Assembly: GCF_002812985.1 (NCBI RefSeq) | Contig: NZ_PGCP01000017.1 | Location: 23,162 to 87,161, forward strand | Length of the DNA: 64,000 nt | Reading direction: 5' to 3' | Origin: Aeromonas lusitana | Lineage (GTDB): Bacteria > Pseudomonadota > Gammaproteobacteria > Enterobacterales > Aeromonadaceae | Part shown: positions 1-9,266 of the stretch, piece after piece | How the letters are laid out: the number at the start of each line of letters is the position of its first letter | Position numbering within the stretch: the first letter of the stretch is position 1 | Translations under genes and position numbers: made by a program | Notes under the pieces: generated by a model | The model's database searches: none | What the model was told of the DNA's origin: nothing | The model's input: only the letters and a program-made list of their open reading frames with translations

Positions 1-532
1 GCAGCTTGGGCAGGGCCCCGCCATCCTGGCCGAGCACCAAGCCGATCCGCACTATGCAGACCCGGGTCTGGGGGCCCTTGGCCTGCAGCGCCAGTTGCTC
101 CCATCGCTGGCAAAGGTGGTGGGTGAATTCGTCATGGGGGTGATTGCACCGCTCATCCAGGGGCTCGGCCCCTTGTCGGCCATACCAGCCGATGGCGGAG
201 GCATTGAGCAAGAGCTTCGGCGGCATGCTGGAGAGCTTGATGAGATCGACCAGCTGCTCGGTCAACAGCCAGCGGCTGTTGCACAGCAACTGCTTGCGCT
301 GCTCGCTCCAGCGTCCGGCGGCGATGGGCTCGCCGGCCAGGTTGATGATTATGTCCACGTCGTTGAGATCGTCCAGTCCATCCAGGCTGTCGAGCAACTT
401 GATGTCGTGGCCGAGCAGTTCGTAGGCACGGTTGCCCTGACGGGTCAGCACCACCACCTCGTGCGCCACCTTGAGGTGCGCCACCAGACGGCGACCGATA
501 AAGCCGGTCCCCCCCGTGATCAGTATCTTCAT
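1..532 (-). CDS. TIGR01777 family NAD-dependent epimerase/oxidoreductase (partial)
   Basis: The reading frame starts at 532 with MKILITGGTGFIGRRLVAHL and runs off the left edge, so about 177 N-terminal residues of an expected 290-300 are visible. The GGTGFIG glycine loop is the NAD(P)-binding signature of extended short-chain dehydrogenases. Further on INLAGEPIA and ASAIGWYG are typical of the TIGR01777 (YfcH-like) subgroup. The substrate of this subgroup is not established. The gene is divergent from the EAL gene that follows. The C-terminus cannot be assessed. Confidence 0.85.
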   Translation of the reverse strand, partial: MKILITGGTGFIGRRLVAHLKVAHEVVVLTRQGNRAYELLGHDIKLLDSLDGLDDLNDVDIIINLAGEPIAAGRWSEQRKQLLCNSRWLLTEQLVDLIKLSSMPPKLLLNASAIGWYGRQGAEPLDERCNHPHDEFTHHLCQRWEQLALQAKGPQTRVCIVRIGLVLGQDGGALPKL

Positions 533-823
533 GTTCGCCCTCCTGACGCCGATGGCTCTACTCTAGAGGGCCGGGACCGGATGAACAAGCAACTGTTTTT
601 GCGAGTGTTATGGTTTTTTCATGGGGTTGGGCCATACACTGGTCTGGGCTCAGTGCCGGGCGGTTTTGCCCTCGCGCAGTGCCGTTGAAAGGTATGGGGC
701 TAAGGCGTGTTTGGCGGGGCGCCACAGACGGCTGAGCGCGCGCTTGGGTCTGGCTTTCCTTGCCAAGGGGCTGACAAACTGTAAACTTGGCTGTTTTTTT
801 CGCCGTTGCGATTGGGGAGGATT

Positions 824-2356
824 ATGCCATTTCGTCGTCTGAGGGCGCGCCAATACTATCGCCGCCTGGTTTTCTCCCTGCTGGCAGCTCTGCTGCCCAT
901 CGCGCTTGGGGTGGCGATTGCTATCGGGCAGACCATGAATGGGGTGAGGCAGGATGCGGAGCAGCGTTTGTTGCATGCCATGCACATGTTCGATCGCACC
1001 CTGGACAATACCAACCTCGCCGCCTCGGCCGTGATGGGGAGTGTTGGCAAACCCTGCCTCGAGGTGTTGCAGGGCTTGCGGGATCAGGTGGCGACGGTAC
1101 CGGATGTGCGCAGCGTCAACCTGACCGAGGGCGAGCGCATCTACTGCACCTCCCTCTATGGTCCGGTCAAGGGAGAGATAGAACTCGACGACTACGTCGA
1201 GGGTCAGCTCGATCTGATGCGCGGCAACCCGGTCACGCCAAACAGGCCCCTCATCGTCTACCGCCAGGAGACGGGCAAGTACAGCGTGCTGGTGGGGGTG
1301 GATGGCTACTACCTGCTCAATATCCTCGACATGACGAGTCGCGACTCTCCGCTCGGGCTGGTGGTCGGCCCGCAGATGCTGCTGCGCGACAGCCAGCTCA
1401 CCGACCGCTTGATCGCGCCAGACACCCCAGGCTATCTGGAGCAGGCCTCAGATAAGTATCCCTTCAAGGTGGTGACAACCCTCTCGAACCGCGACTATGT
1501 CGCCCACCTGTGGGATTACTCCAAGATCAGCATCATCTTCTATCCCCTGCTGAGCCTGCTGTTTGGGCTCGGGGCCTTCTGGCTGACGGGGCGCGCCGCC
1601 TCGCCGCAGCAGGAGTTCAGACGCGCCCTGGACAAGCAGGAGTTCATTCCCTATCTGCAGCCCGTGGTGACGGGCGATGACGCCCATTGGAGTGGCTGCG
1701 AGGTGCTGATGCGCTGGCAGCATCCCCGTCAGGGCATGATAGCGCCGGATCGCTTCATTCCCATGGCGGAAGAGTGCGGCCTCATCGTTCCCATGACCCG
1801 CTCGCTGATGCAGCAGGTGCGCGGGCAGTTCGCCGGCCGGGTTCATACCCTGCCCAAGGGCTTCCATTTTGGCTTCAACATCAGCGCCGGCCACTGCAAG
1901 GATCTCAGCCTGGTGGAGGATTGCCGCGACTTCATCGACGCCTTCAAGGCCAATCCCATCAAGCTGGTGCTGGAGCTGACCGAGCGGGAGCTGATCGTCG
2001 CCGACGAGACCACGGACCGGCTGTTTGCCGAGCTGCATGCCCTCGGTGTCTTCATCGCCATCGACGATTTTGGTACTGGCCACTCCAGCCTCGCCTATCT
2101 GCAGGCCTTCCAGGTCGATTTTCTGAAGATAGACAAGAGCTTCGTCGGTATGATTGGCTCGGACGCCCTGTCCAGCCACATCGTCGAGAACGTCATCGAC
2201 TTGGCGACCCGGCTCGAGCTGCAACTGGTGGCGGAAGGGGTGGAGAACGAGGTGCAGGCCGCCTACCTGCGCGAGCACAAGGTGGCCTTCCAGCAAGGCT
2301 ATCTCTATGGCAGGCCCATGCCGATGAAGGCGTTCATCGAGCAGCTGAGCGCCTGA
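824..2356 (+). CDS. CSS-motif sensor cyclic di-GMP phosphodiesterase (EAL domain)
   Basis: An inner-membrane enzyme of 510 residues predicted to hydrolyse cyclic di-GMP. A membrane helix (about residues 15-37) precedes a periplasmic domain with two cysteines (about residues 78 and 108). The second lies in IYCTSLYG, the CSS-type redox motif. A second helix at about 234-255 leads to the cytoplasmic EAL domain (about 265-505). Catalytic elements are present: EVLMRW (EVL in place of EAL, glutamate kept), AIDDFGTGHSS, FLKIDKSF and AEGVE. The frame opens with TTG at 806, but ATG at 824 follows GGGGAGG and is preferred. In the CSS family, DsbA-formed disulfides restrain activity. A strong terminator follows. 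Confidence 0.9.
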   Translation: MPFRRLRARQYYRRLVFSLLAALLPIALGVAIAIGQTMNGVRQDAEQRLLHAMHMFDRTLDNTNLAASAVMGSVGKPCLEVLQGLRDQVATVPDVRSVNLTEGERIYCTSLYGPVKGEIELDDYVEGQLDLMRGNPVTPNRPLIVYRQETGKYSVLVGVDGYYLLNILDMTSRDSPLGLVVGPQMLLRDSQLTDRLIAPDTPGYLEQASDKYPFKVVTTLSNRDYVAHLWDYSKISIIFYPLLSLLFGLGAFWLTGRAASPQQEFRRALDKQEFIPYLQPVVTGDDAHWSGCEVLMRWQHPRQGMIAPDRFIPMAEECGLIVPMTRSLMQQVRGQFAGRVHTLPKGFHFGFNISAGHCKDLSLVEDCRDFIDAFKANPIKLVLELTERELIVADETTDRLFAELHALGVFIAIDDFGTGHSSLAYLQAFQVDFLKIDKSFVGMIGSDALSSHIVENVIDLATRLELQLVAEGVENEVQAAYLREHKVAFQQGYLYGRPMPMKAFIEQLSA

Positions 2357-2380
2357 CCCCCAGACGCGCCAAACCGGCAT

Positions 2381-2416
2381 AAAAAAAACCAGCGACCAAG
2401 GTCGCTGGTTTTTTTT
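2381..2416. terminator. Bidirectional terminator between EAL gene and aminotransferase gene
   Basis: A perfect stem, ACCAGCGACC / GGTCGCTGGT with an AAG loop, is flanked by eight A on the left and eight T on the right. It can end both convergent genes. Confidence 0.9.
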
Positions 2417-2430
2417 CATTCAGGAGACGC

Positions 2431-3612
2431 TCAGAGCATGCGGGCGAGGGCGCGGCAAAGACGCTTGATCCCCTCTTCCGTAGTCGCTTCATCTACACAA
2501 GAGAAGCTCAGGCGCAGGGTATTCTGTATTTCTGGTCGAACGTAGAAGGGAGCACCGGGGACGAAGGCCACCTTCTCCTTGATCGCCTCGTCGAACAGGG
2601 CCATAGCGCTGACGCTCGAAGGCAGGGTCAGCCAGAGGAACATGCCCCCTTCCGGACGGGTGTAGCTGACGCCGGGCGGGCAGTGACGGGTCAGGGCGGC
2701 CTCCATGGCGGCGCGCTGGCGGCCATAGACCTCCTTGATCTTCTCCAGATGAGCATCGAGCGAGTTGTCGGTCAGGAAGCGGTGCAGTACCTGCTGGCTG
2801 AAGGCGTTGCTGTGCAAGTCGGTCGCCTGCTTGGCGATGGTGACCTTCTTGCGCAGCCAGTCCGGCACCAGCATCCAGCCGAGGCGGAAGGCGGGCACCA
2901 CGGTTTTGGAGAAGGAACCGAGCAGCACGGTATTGTGCGGGGCCAGCTTGGCGATGGGGGGCAGGTGTTCCCCCTCGAAGCGCAGCTCGCCGTAGGGGTC
3001 ATCTTCCACCATCAGCAGCTCGTGGCGCACCAGCCGCTCGGCCAGGGCCTCGCGATTGGCACGGCTGTAGGAGACGCCACTCGGGTTCTGGAAGTTCGGC
3101 ACCCCGTACAACAGCTTGGCGCTCGAGCCCTGCTCCAGCAGCGCATCCAGCGCGGCCAGATCCAGCCCCTCTTCACCGAGCGTGATGGGCTTGAAGTTCG
3201 GTTGATAGACGGAGAACGCCTGAATGGCGCCGAGATAGCCGGGCTCTTCGATGATGAGATCCTGCCCCTCGTCCACCAGCACCTTGCCGAGCAGGTCCAG
3301 CGCCTGCTGGGAGCCGCTGGTAATGAGGATGTTGTCCGGGTTGACCTGCATGCCGTGGCGGCTCAGGTAGCGATCGGCTATGTACTGGCGCAGGGGGGCA
3401 AAGCCTTCCGTGGTGGCGTATTGCAAGGCGGCGGCACCCTGCTCGCGCAGCACGTCCTGGCAGGCCTGGTCGATGGCCTTGACCGGGAACAGGTGGGGAT
3501 TGGGCAGGCCGCCGGCGAAGGAGATGATCTCCGGATTGGCGGCGACTTTCAGGATTTCACGGATAAAGGAAGGCTCGACTTTCTCGAAGCGCTGGGCAAA
3601 AAACGGCTGCAT
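2431..3612 (-). CDS. PLP-dependent aminotransferase, class I/II fold (2-aminoadipate aminotransferase-like)
   Basis: A cytosolic protein of 393 residues starting MQPFFAQRFEKVEPSFIREI. It carries SFAGGLPNPHLFP near the N-terminus, PNFQNPSGVSYS, EDDPYGELRF and LGSFSKTVVPAFRLGW. The lysine in SFSK is the expected Schiff-base residue. This pattern matches the LysN/MocR-like aminotransferase group, but no GntR DNA-binding domain is attached, so it is an enzyme and not a MocR regulator. The substrate (branched-chain, aromatic or 2-aminoadipate) cannot be read from the sequence. The ATG at 3612 has an upstream AGAGAG; the longer frame to 3657 lacks support. Confidence 0.85.
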   Translation of the reverse strand: MQPFFAQRFEKVEPSFIREILKVAANPEIISFAGGLPNPHLFPVKAIDQACQDVLREQGAAALQYATTEGFAPLRQYIADRYLSRHGMQVNPDNILITSGSQQALDLLGKVLVDEGQDLIIEEPGYLGAIQAFSVYQPNFKPITLGEEGLDLAALDALLEQGSSAKLLYGVPNFQNPSGVSYSRANREALAERLVRHELLMVEDDPYGELRFEGEHLPPIAKLAPHNTVLLGSFSKTVVPAFRLGWMLVPDWLRKKVTIAKQATDLHSNAFSQQVLHRFLTDNSLDAHLEKIKEVYGRQRAAMEAALTRHCPPGVSYTRPEGGMFLWLTLPSSVSAMALFDEAIKEKVAFVPGAPFYVRPEIQNTLRLSFSCVDEATTEEGIKRLCRALARML

Positions 3613-3712
3613 AGGGTTCTCTCTGACTGGGGGGCGGTCACTCCATTCAACCGCCACGTTATCCGTTTGTATCAGATTTCAGAAATGAGGCAATGGCTGT
3701 AACAAAAATCCA

Positions 3713-3740
3713 TAAAAAAGGGCAGGTTTGGCACCTGCCC
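3713..3740 (-). terminator. Terminator of the M28 peptidase gene
   Basis: GGGCAGGT / ACCTGCCC pairs around TTGGC. The run of A on the left reads as T on the minus strand. Confidence 0.8.
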
Positions 3741-3858
3741 GCATTTTATGGCCTCCGGTGGCGAAAAGGGCGTCAATCCCTCTGTGAGGGCCGCTTGTCA
3801 CCGTGATGACCGGATCAGCATTCCGGCCCCCCGAAGCCGCCTGTCATCGGCTCGGTAC

Positions 3859-4926
3859 TTAGAGCCCAGGCTCTTTCAGGAAGCGGATCATCAGATCCGT
3901 GTTGGCGCCGAGCTGTTGCTGTACCCGGCCCGGGAACAGTTCGGCCATCTTGTCGAGACGGTCATACTGGGTGTGCCAGATCTTGCCCCACTGGGTCTCG
4001 CTGTCCCGATCGCAGGCGCTCTTGCTGGCGTCGTCATAGCAGTCCCACAGCGCCGGGTTGGTGCTCTGGGAGTAGCCGTCATAGCCATCGGCGCCGTTGA
4101 TGGTGAAGTTGGTGGCCTCCACGTAGGCGATGGGCACCCCGAGGCAGGCAAAGGGCGCGTGATCGGACCAACTGCCGGTCTCCCCCTCCGGATAGCCTGG
4201 GTAGCTCGGGTGGATGGCAAACGGCGTGGCCCCCAGCTTGGAGATGGCCAGCAGGCGATCCCGCACCTTGGGATCGAAGCTGTAGCGGCTCGGCTCGGCG
4301 CAGCTGTACTCGGCCACATCCGAGTGGGCCGAGTGGACATAGACGATGTCACCGCCGGCTATGGTGTCGTAGTTCACCATGGCGATCAGCTGGGCGGTGT
4401 CGGCGGTGCCTAAGCTGGCGGCATAGGCCTTGGAGCCGTTCAGACCGTTCTCCTCTGCCCCGAAGAAGGCGAAGCGCACCGTGTAGGGCAGGGTCTGGCC
4501 CTTGAGGGACTCGGCGACCGCCAACAGGGCGGCGACCCCGGCGCCGTTGTCGGTGGCCCCCTCGGAGCCCTTCTTCTCGCCCGTGCTGTCGTAGTGGGCG
4601 CCGATGAGGATCACCTTGTCACTCTGCCCCTTGAGCTCGGCGACGATATTCTGGGAACTCTTGCTGGCACCGCTCTTGGTGTAGGTGAAGGGCTGGTTTT
4701 GCACCTCGTAGCCCCAACCGCTCAGGTGATCCTGGATCCAGGCGGCGGCGCGGGTCTCGGCCTCGGTGCCCGTGGGCCTGGCGCCTATGCCTTCGGCGCC
4801 CGAGCTCAGTTGCACCAGGTACTCATAGGCCTGGGTCGCGGGGGCGGGGGGTTGAGAGTCGTTGTCAGAGGGGTTGCACCCGACCAGCAGGGTGGCGATG
4901 GCCAGGGTCAATAGGGTTTTCTTCAT
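3859..4926 (-). CDS. M28 family zinc metallopeptidase lipoprotein (Iap-like)
   Basis: A 355-residue predicted lipoprotein. MKKTLLTLAIATLLVGC ends in a lipobox, so it should be acylated and anchored in the envelope facing the periplasm. The M28 metal-binding set is complete: GAHYDS (His), ATDNGAG (Asp), FFGAEENG (Glu pair), NYDTIAGGD (Asp) and SWSDHAPF (His). It resembles Escherichia coli Iap, an aminopeptidase that trims alkaline phosphatase, and other secreted M28 aminopeptidases, so the natural substrate is open. Several C-terminal cysteines suggest a disulfide-stabilised tail. It is monocistronic with its own terminator. Confidence 0.88.
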   Translation of the reverse strand: MKKTLLTLAIATLLVGCNPSDNDSQPPAPATQAYEYLVQLSSGAEGIGARPTGTEAETRAAAWIQDHLSGWGYEVQNQPFTYTKSGASKSSQNIVAELKGQSDKVILIGAHYDSTGEKKGSEGATDNGAGVAALLAVAESLKGQTLPYTVRFAFFGAEENGLNGSKAYAASLGTADTAQLIAMVNYDTIAGGDIVYVHSAHSDVAEYSCAEPSRYSFDPKVRDRLLAISKLGATPFAIHPSYPGYPEGETGSWSDHAPFACLGVPIAYVEATNFTINGADGYDGYSQSTNPALWDCYDDASKSACDRDSETQWGKIWHTQYDRLDKMAELFPGRVQQQLGANTDLMIRFLKEPGL

Positions 4927-5227
4927 ACTGCAATCCTTTGTTGTGTATGGCTTTATTATCGCGAGTCAGGATGCACCTGACGCCCGGCAGATTCTGTGAA
5001 GGGGGTGGCATTTGTCAATCACGGCGGGGGAATTGGACTACTCTGGGGGATTTGTTGCGCGAAACACTTGCGCCTTGGGCCTATCTTGGGATAATTCGCT
5101 CCCCAGTTTTTACTGATTGATGAAATAACCATCCGCCCAGGCCATCCAGGACCCGGGTTGATGACATAACGCGTAATCCATTCATGTCGTCTGTGACCCA
5201 GAGCGATGAAATAACGAGCTATCCACT
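4927..5227. other. Intergenic region without a recognisable gene
   Basis: This stretch separates the divergent M28 peptidase gene and trmB and probably holds both promoters. No conserved ORF, RNA gene or repeat was recognised. Confidence 0.5.
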
Positions 5228-5941
5228 ATGCCTGTGACCCAAGATGTATTTAACGAAGACGGCAAATTCATGCGCAAGATCCGCAGCTTTGTCCGTCGCG
5301 AAGGCCGCCTGACCAAGGGACAGGAGAAGGCCCTGGAAGAGCTCTGGCCGGTCATGGGTATCGATTTCGCACCGGCGCCGCTGGACATGGTTGCGCTGTT
5401 TGGCCGTGAAGCCCCTGTGGTGCTGGAAATCGGCTTCGGCATGGGCGCCTCCCTGGTGGAGATGGCCAAGAATGCTCCCGAGAAGAACTTCATCGGCATC
5501 GAGGTGCACTCCCCGGGTGTGGGTGCCTGCCTCGGTACCGCCCAGGAAGCCGGTGTCACCAACTTGCGGGTCATCTGCCACGATGCGGTGGAGGTGCTGG
5601 AGCACATGATCCCGAACGGCTCGCTGGCCTGCCTGCAGCTGTTCTTCCCGGATCCCTGGCACAAGAGCCGTCATCACAAGCGCCGTATCGTGCAGCCAGC
5701 GTTTGCCCAGGACATTCGCCAGAAGCTGGCCATCGGTGGCGTGTTCCACATGGCCACCGACTGGGAAAACTATGCGGAGCACATGCTGGAAGTGATGAGC
5801 GCCGCCGAAGGCTATGAGAACACCGCCGAGAGCGGCAACTGGGTGCCCCGTCCCGAGTGGCGCCCGCTGACCAAATTCGAACAACGTGGCCACCGTCTGG
5901 GGCACGGGGTTTGGGATCTGATTTTCAAACGCGTTAGCTAA
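5228..5941 (+). CDS. trmB: tRNA (guanine-N7-)-methyltransferase
   Basis: A 237-residue cytosolic enzyme that methylates N7 of G46 in tRNA variable loops using S-adenosylmethionine. The SAM loop [11 protein letters not shown] lies near residue 64, followed by the acidic [22 protein letters not shown] near residue 139 is the family signature for tRNA and guanine binding. Length matches E. coli TrmB. It begins a same-strand cluster with yggL 30 bp downstream, an arrangement shared with other gammaproteobacteria. The usual neighbour mutY is not upstream here. Confidence 0.97.
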   Translation: MPVTQDVFNEDGKFMRKIRSFVRREGRLTKGQEKALEELWPVMGIDFAPAPLDMVALFGREAPVVLEIGFGMGASLVEMAKNAPEKNFIGIEVHSPGVGACLGTAQEAGVTNLRVICHDAVEVLEHMIPNGSLACLQLFFPDPWHKSRHHKRRIVQPAFAQDIRQKLAIGGVFHMATDWENYAEHMLEVMSAAEGYENTAESGNWVPRPEWRPLTKFEQRGHRLGHGVWDLIFKRVS

Positions 5942-5970
5942 TAACCCGTCAACTAACCTAAGGAGCTATC

Positions 5971-6303
5971 ATGGCCAATCGTAGTCGCCGTCTGCGTAAG
6001 AAACTGCGCGTCGATGAATTCCAGGAAATGGGGTTCGACATCAGTTTCAACTTCCCGGTCGGTACCGCCGAAGAGACCATAGATGCCGTCGTCGATGCCT
6101 TGATCGATGAAGTCGTCGAGCCGCGCAAGCTGGCCTTCGCCGGCTCAGGTCACCTGGCCTGGGAAGGCATGATCTGCACCCAGCAGCTTGGCAAGTGCAC
6201 CGAGGAAGACCGCGCCATCGTCAAATCCTGGCTGGAAGGCAAGGGGATGGAAGCCGTGGTGGTCACCGAGTTGTTCGACCTCTGGTACGGCGAGCCGGCC
6301 TGA
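5971..6303 (+). CDS. yggL: YggL family 50S ribosome-associated protein
   Basis: A 110-residue protein starting MANRSRRLRKKLRVDEFQEM, the conserved basic opening of the YggL (DUF469) family. AAGGAGCTATC precedes the ATG. YggL in E. coli binds the large ribosomal subunit. The position directly after trmB matches the E. coli order trmB-yggL. A terminator follows at 6330. Confidence 0.95.
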   Translation: MANRSRRLRKKLRVDEFQEMGFDISFNFPVGTAEETIDAVVDALIDEVVEPRKLAFAGSGHLAWEGMICTQQLGKCTEEDRAIVKSWLEGKGMEAVVVTELFDLWYGEPA

Positions 6304-6329
6304 TACCCGCTGCCTGTCATGGGCACGTA

Positions 6330-6356
6330 GAAAATCCCGCCGCCGGCGGGATTTTT
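6330..6356 (+). terminator. Terminator after yggL
   Basis: AAATCCCGCC / GGCGGGATTT around GCC, followed by TTTTTG. Confidence 0.85.
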
Positions 6357-6402
6357 GTCGGTGGAGGCAGGGCCTCACCCGTTTCATCTCATGGAATAGC
6401 CA

Positions 6403-7323
6403 ATGGTGTTGTCATCCGAATTACTGGCCAGCATCCTCGAGCAGGTTCGCCCTCTGCTGGGACAAGGCAAGGTGGCCGATTACATTCCCGCCCTGGCCCT
6501 GGTGCCCGCCGACCGGCTCGGCATCGCGGTCTGCACCGTGGAAGGGGAGCTTTTCACCGCAGGTGACGCCTTCGAACCCTTCTCCATCCAGAGCATCTCC
6601 AAGGCCCTGAGCCTCACGCTGGCACTGACCCTCTATCAGGAAGAGGAGATCTGGGCCCGGGTCGGCAAGGAGCCCTCAGGCCAGCCGTTCAACTCCCTGG
6701 TCCAGCTCGAATTCGAGCAGGGCATACCGCGCAACCCCTTCATCAACGCCGGCGCCCTGGTGGTGAGCGATCTGCTGGAGACCCGTCTCACCGCCCCGCG
6801 CCAGCGCACCCTGGAGCTGGTGCGCCGCCTGTGCGGCAACCCGGCCATAGTCGCGGATCAGGTGGTGGCGCGCTCCGAGTATCAGCATGCCGCCCGCAAT
6901 GCGGCCATCGCCTACCTGATGAAGGCCTACGGCAACTTCGAAAACGAGGTGGACAAGGTGCTGCAAAGCTACTTCAATGCCTGTGCCATCCGCATGAGCT
7001 GTGTCGATCTGGCCCGCACCTTCATCTATCTGGCCAATCGCGGCATGCCCCTTGGCGAGAGCGCACCCCTGCTGCCGGCGCGCACCGCCAAGCAGGTCAA
7101 TGCCCTGCTCGCCACCTGCGGCCTCTACGACGAGGCAGGGGATTTTGCCTACCGGGTCGGCATGCCGGGCAAATCCGGGGTGGGCGGCGGCATCATGGCG
7201 CTGATCCCGGGCGAGCTGTGCGTCTGTGTCTGGTCCCCCGAGCTCAACAAGGCCGGCAATTCGCTGGCGGGCACGGCGGCGCTGGAGCTGCTGGCCGAGC
7301 GCCTCGGCCGCTCCATCTTTTAA
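6403..7323 (+). CDS. glsB: Glutaminase
   Basis: A 306-residue cytosolic glutaminase converting glutamine to glutamate and ammonia. The Ser-x-x-Lys catalytic pair of the serine-dependent beta-lactamase-like fold sits in SIQSISKAL (about residues 64-67). Conserved [21 protein letters not shown] and [13 protein letters not shown] are all present. The length fits the single-domain bacterial family (E. coli YneH is 308 residues). The ynjE start lies 28 bp past the stop, so the two may be cotranscribed. Confidence 0.96.
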   Translation: MVLSSELLASILEQVRPLLGQGKVADYIPALALVPADRLGIAVCTVEGELFTAGDAFEPFSIQSISKALSLTLALTLYQEEEIWARVGKEPSGQPFNSLVQLEFEQGIPRNPFINAGALVVSDLLETRLTAPRQRTLELVRRLCGNPAIVADQVVARSEYQHAARNAAIAYLMKAYGNFENEVDKVLQSYFNACAIRMSCVDLARTFIYLANRGMPLGESAPLLPARTAKQVNALLATCGLYDEAGDFAYRVGMPGKSGVGGGIMALIPGELCVCVWSPELNKAGNSLAGTAALELLAERLGRSIF

Positions 7324-7351
7324 TTTGTTCACTATGCATCGAGACAACATC

Positions 7352-8644
7352 ATGAAACGAGTTTTGGGTCTGTGGCGGGCCGGTCTGGCCGCCTTGCTGC
7401 TCTGGTGTGCCATGCCCGCCCTGGCGGCCGAACTGCCACCGCTCACCCTGGCCGATGCCACGGCCAAGCAGGCGGTCATCCTGGATACCCGCCCGAGCTA
7501 CTTCTATCAGGGTTGGCCCATGGCCGGGGAGAAGCAGGGCGGCCACGTGGTCGGCGCCGAGAGCCTCTCCGCCGAGTGGAAATACAGCGACGAGGAGTGG
7601 GCGCAGGCCCTCAAGGACAAGGGGCTGAGCCCGGACAAGCCGGTGGCGCTCTATGGCGAGCCGCGCGGCGTGGCCGAGGTGGCCCGTCTGCTGCGCCAGC
7701 AGGGCATCAAGCAGCTGTTCGAGCTGCAAGGCTGGAAGGAGGCGCCTCGCGAACACCTGGCCCGCTGGCAGCAGCTGGTCTATCCGCTCTGGCTGGCTGA
7801 CTTGCAGGCTGGCAAGCCGGTCGCCGCCGCCCCCAAGGGGGACTGGAAGTTGTTCGAGGTAGCCTGGGGTGCCCCCAAGGCCTACCTGCTGAGCCACATC
7901 CCGGGTGCCGGTTACATCGACACCAACAGCCTGGAAGAGGAGCCCCTGTGGAACAAGGTTTCCGATGAGGCGCTCAAGAAGCTGCTGCTGGACAACGGTA
8001 TCCGCCACGACACCACTGTCATCCTCTACGGTCGCAACACCATGGCGGCGGCCCGTGCGGCCCACATGATGATGTACGCCGGGGTCGAAGACGTGCGGCT
8101 GCTGGACGGCGGCCTGGACGCCTGGTTCGTGCAGCACCTGCGCACCGAGACCGGTCTGGCGAACACCTTCAAGCCCGCCAAGGATTTCGGTGTCACCATA
8201 CCGGCCCATCCCGAGTACTACACCACGCTGGAACAGGCCAAGACGCTGCTCAAGCAGCCCGATGGCGCCCTGGTCAGCGTGCGCACCTGGGATGAGTTCG
8301 TCGGCAACACCTCCGGCTACAGCTACATCAAGCCAAAGGGTGACATTCCTGGCGCCAAGTGGGGTCGTGGCGGCGTGGATGCCAACAGCATGAGCGACTT
8401 CCACAACCCGGACGGCACCATGAAGCCGGCCCGCGAGATCCTAGCCATGTGGGACGAGTGGAACATCGAGCCGAATCAGCAGGCCGCCTTCTACTGCGGC
8501 ACCGGCTGGCGCGCCTCCGAGGCCTTCTTCTATGCCTGGCTGATGGATTGGAAGCGGATCAGCGTCTACGACGGCGGCTGGTACGAGTGGAGCATGGACC
8601 CCAAGAACCCCATCGTCACCGGTGAGCGCAAGCCCCAGCGCTGA
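7352..8644 (+). CDS. ynjE: Periplasmic thiosulfate sulfurtransferase, multi-rhodanese (YnjE)
   Basis: About 430 residues with a signal peptide (MKRVLGLWRAGLAALLLW to ALAAE), so it is exported to the periplasm. It contains repeated rhodanese modules: an N-terminal one around ILDTRPSYF, a central one around YGRNTMAAARAAHMMMYAG, and a catalytic C-terminal one with CGTGWRASEAF, where Cys382 should carry the persulfide. The last segment YDGGWYEWSMDPKNP is almost the E. coli YnjE sequence from memory. The frame extends upstream into glsB, but ATG 7352 begins a proper signal peptide. ATG 7334 is an alternative. Confidence 0.92.
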   Translation: MKRVLGLWRAGLAALLLWCAMPALAAELPPLTLADATAKQAVILDTRPSYFYQGWPMAGEKQGGHVVGAESLSAEWKYSDEEWAQALKDKGLSPDKPVALYGEPRGVAEVARLLRQQGIKQLFELQGWKEAPREHLARWQQLVYPLWLADLQAGKPVAAAPKGDWKLFEVAWGAPKAYLLSHIPGAGYIDTNSLEEEPLWNKVSDEALKKLLLDNGIRHDTTVILYGRNTMAAARAAHMMMYAGVEDVRLLDGGLDAWFVQHLRTETGLANTFKPAKDFGVTIPAHPEYYTTLEQAKTLLKQPDGALVSVRTWDEFVGNTSGYSYIKPKGDIPGAKWGRGGVDANSMSDFHNPDGTMKPAREILAMWDEWNIEPNQQAAFYCGTGWRASEAFFYAWLMDWKRISVYDGGWYEWSMDPKNPIVTGERKPQR

Positions 8645-8667
8645 GAGTGATGGTGTTAGCAAGGCAG

Positions 8668-8694
8668 AGGCCGGACAGATGTCTGGCCTTTTTC
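8668..8694 (+). terminator. Terminator after ynjE
   Basis: AGGCCGGACA pairs with TGTCTGGCCT (one G-T pair) around GA, followed by TTTTTC. Confidence 0.8.
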
Positions 8695-8850
8695 ATATGA
8701 GTGCTTTAATATTCTGAAAATATGCAACAAGGCAGAGATTTCCATCTGTGGTTCTTATTTTTATGTCCTGCTTATTCGGATGAGTTGGGCTGAACTAGTC
8801 TTCAAGATACATCCTCGCCGTGAGGGTGCGGGAGGGAGAAGAGGCCAGCG

Positions 8851-9060
8851 ATGAAACGACTGATGATGATCCTGGTGTGTCTGCTGGGACTGGTTGGGTG
8901 CAGTTCCCAATACATCATGAGCACCAAGGACGGGCGTATGATAGCCACCGACAGCAAACCCAGGCTGGACGATGATACCGGCATGTATCGCTACTACGAT
9001 GCCGAGGGACGGGAGATGCTGATCAAGAAAGACGACGTGACGCAAATCATGGAGCGCTAG
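8851..9060 (+). CDS. YgdI/YgdR family small lipoprotein
   Basis: A 69-residue lipoprotein: MKRLMMILVCLLGLVGC ends in a lipobox, and the mature part (YIMSTKDGRMIATDSKP, then YRYYDAEGRE) is the SH3-like YgdI/R (DUF903) fold. Family members are found in the periplasm and their function is unknown. A purine-rich leader (GGAGGGAGAAGAGG) lies 8-20 bases before ATG. It stands alone with a terminator behind it. Confidence 0.92.
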   Translation: MKRLMMILVCLLGLVGCSSQYIMSTKDGRMIATDSKPRLDDDTGMYRYYDAEGREMLIKKDDVTQIMER

Positions 9061-9081
9061 GGCATTCTGGCGCTGAGCCGT

Positions 9082-9111
9082 GGGGCATCTTCGAGGGAAG
9101 ATGCCCTTTTT
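9082..9111 (+). terminator. Terminator after the YgdI/R lipoprotein
   Basis: GGGCATCTTC / GAAGATGCCC around GAGG, followed by TTTTTC. Confidence 0.88.
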
Positions 9112-9266
9112 CATGTCGGAGCAGGGCTTAAAGGCATGGGCTTGCGTGACGAAGTCAGGGAGTGCCGAGATGTGAACTTCTTGTTAAATAAAAAAGCAAT
9201 TTTTTCCAATACCTATTCATCTCGTGAGTGGTTTCATATGACCTCTTTCTTACAAGGAGGTCATGG

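Noticed and set aside
4938..5120. 60-codon frame upstream of trmB
   Set aside because: No ribosome binding site, no recognisable composition, and it ends inside the likely trmB promoter.
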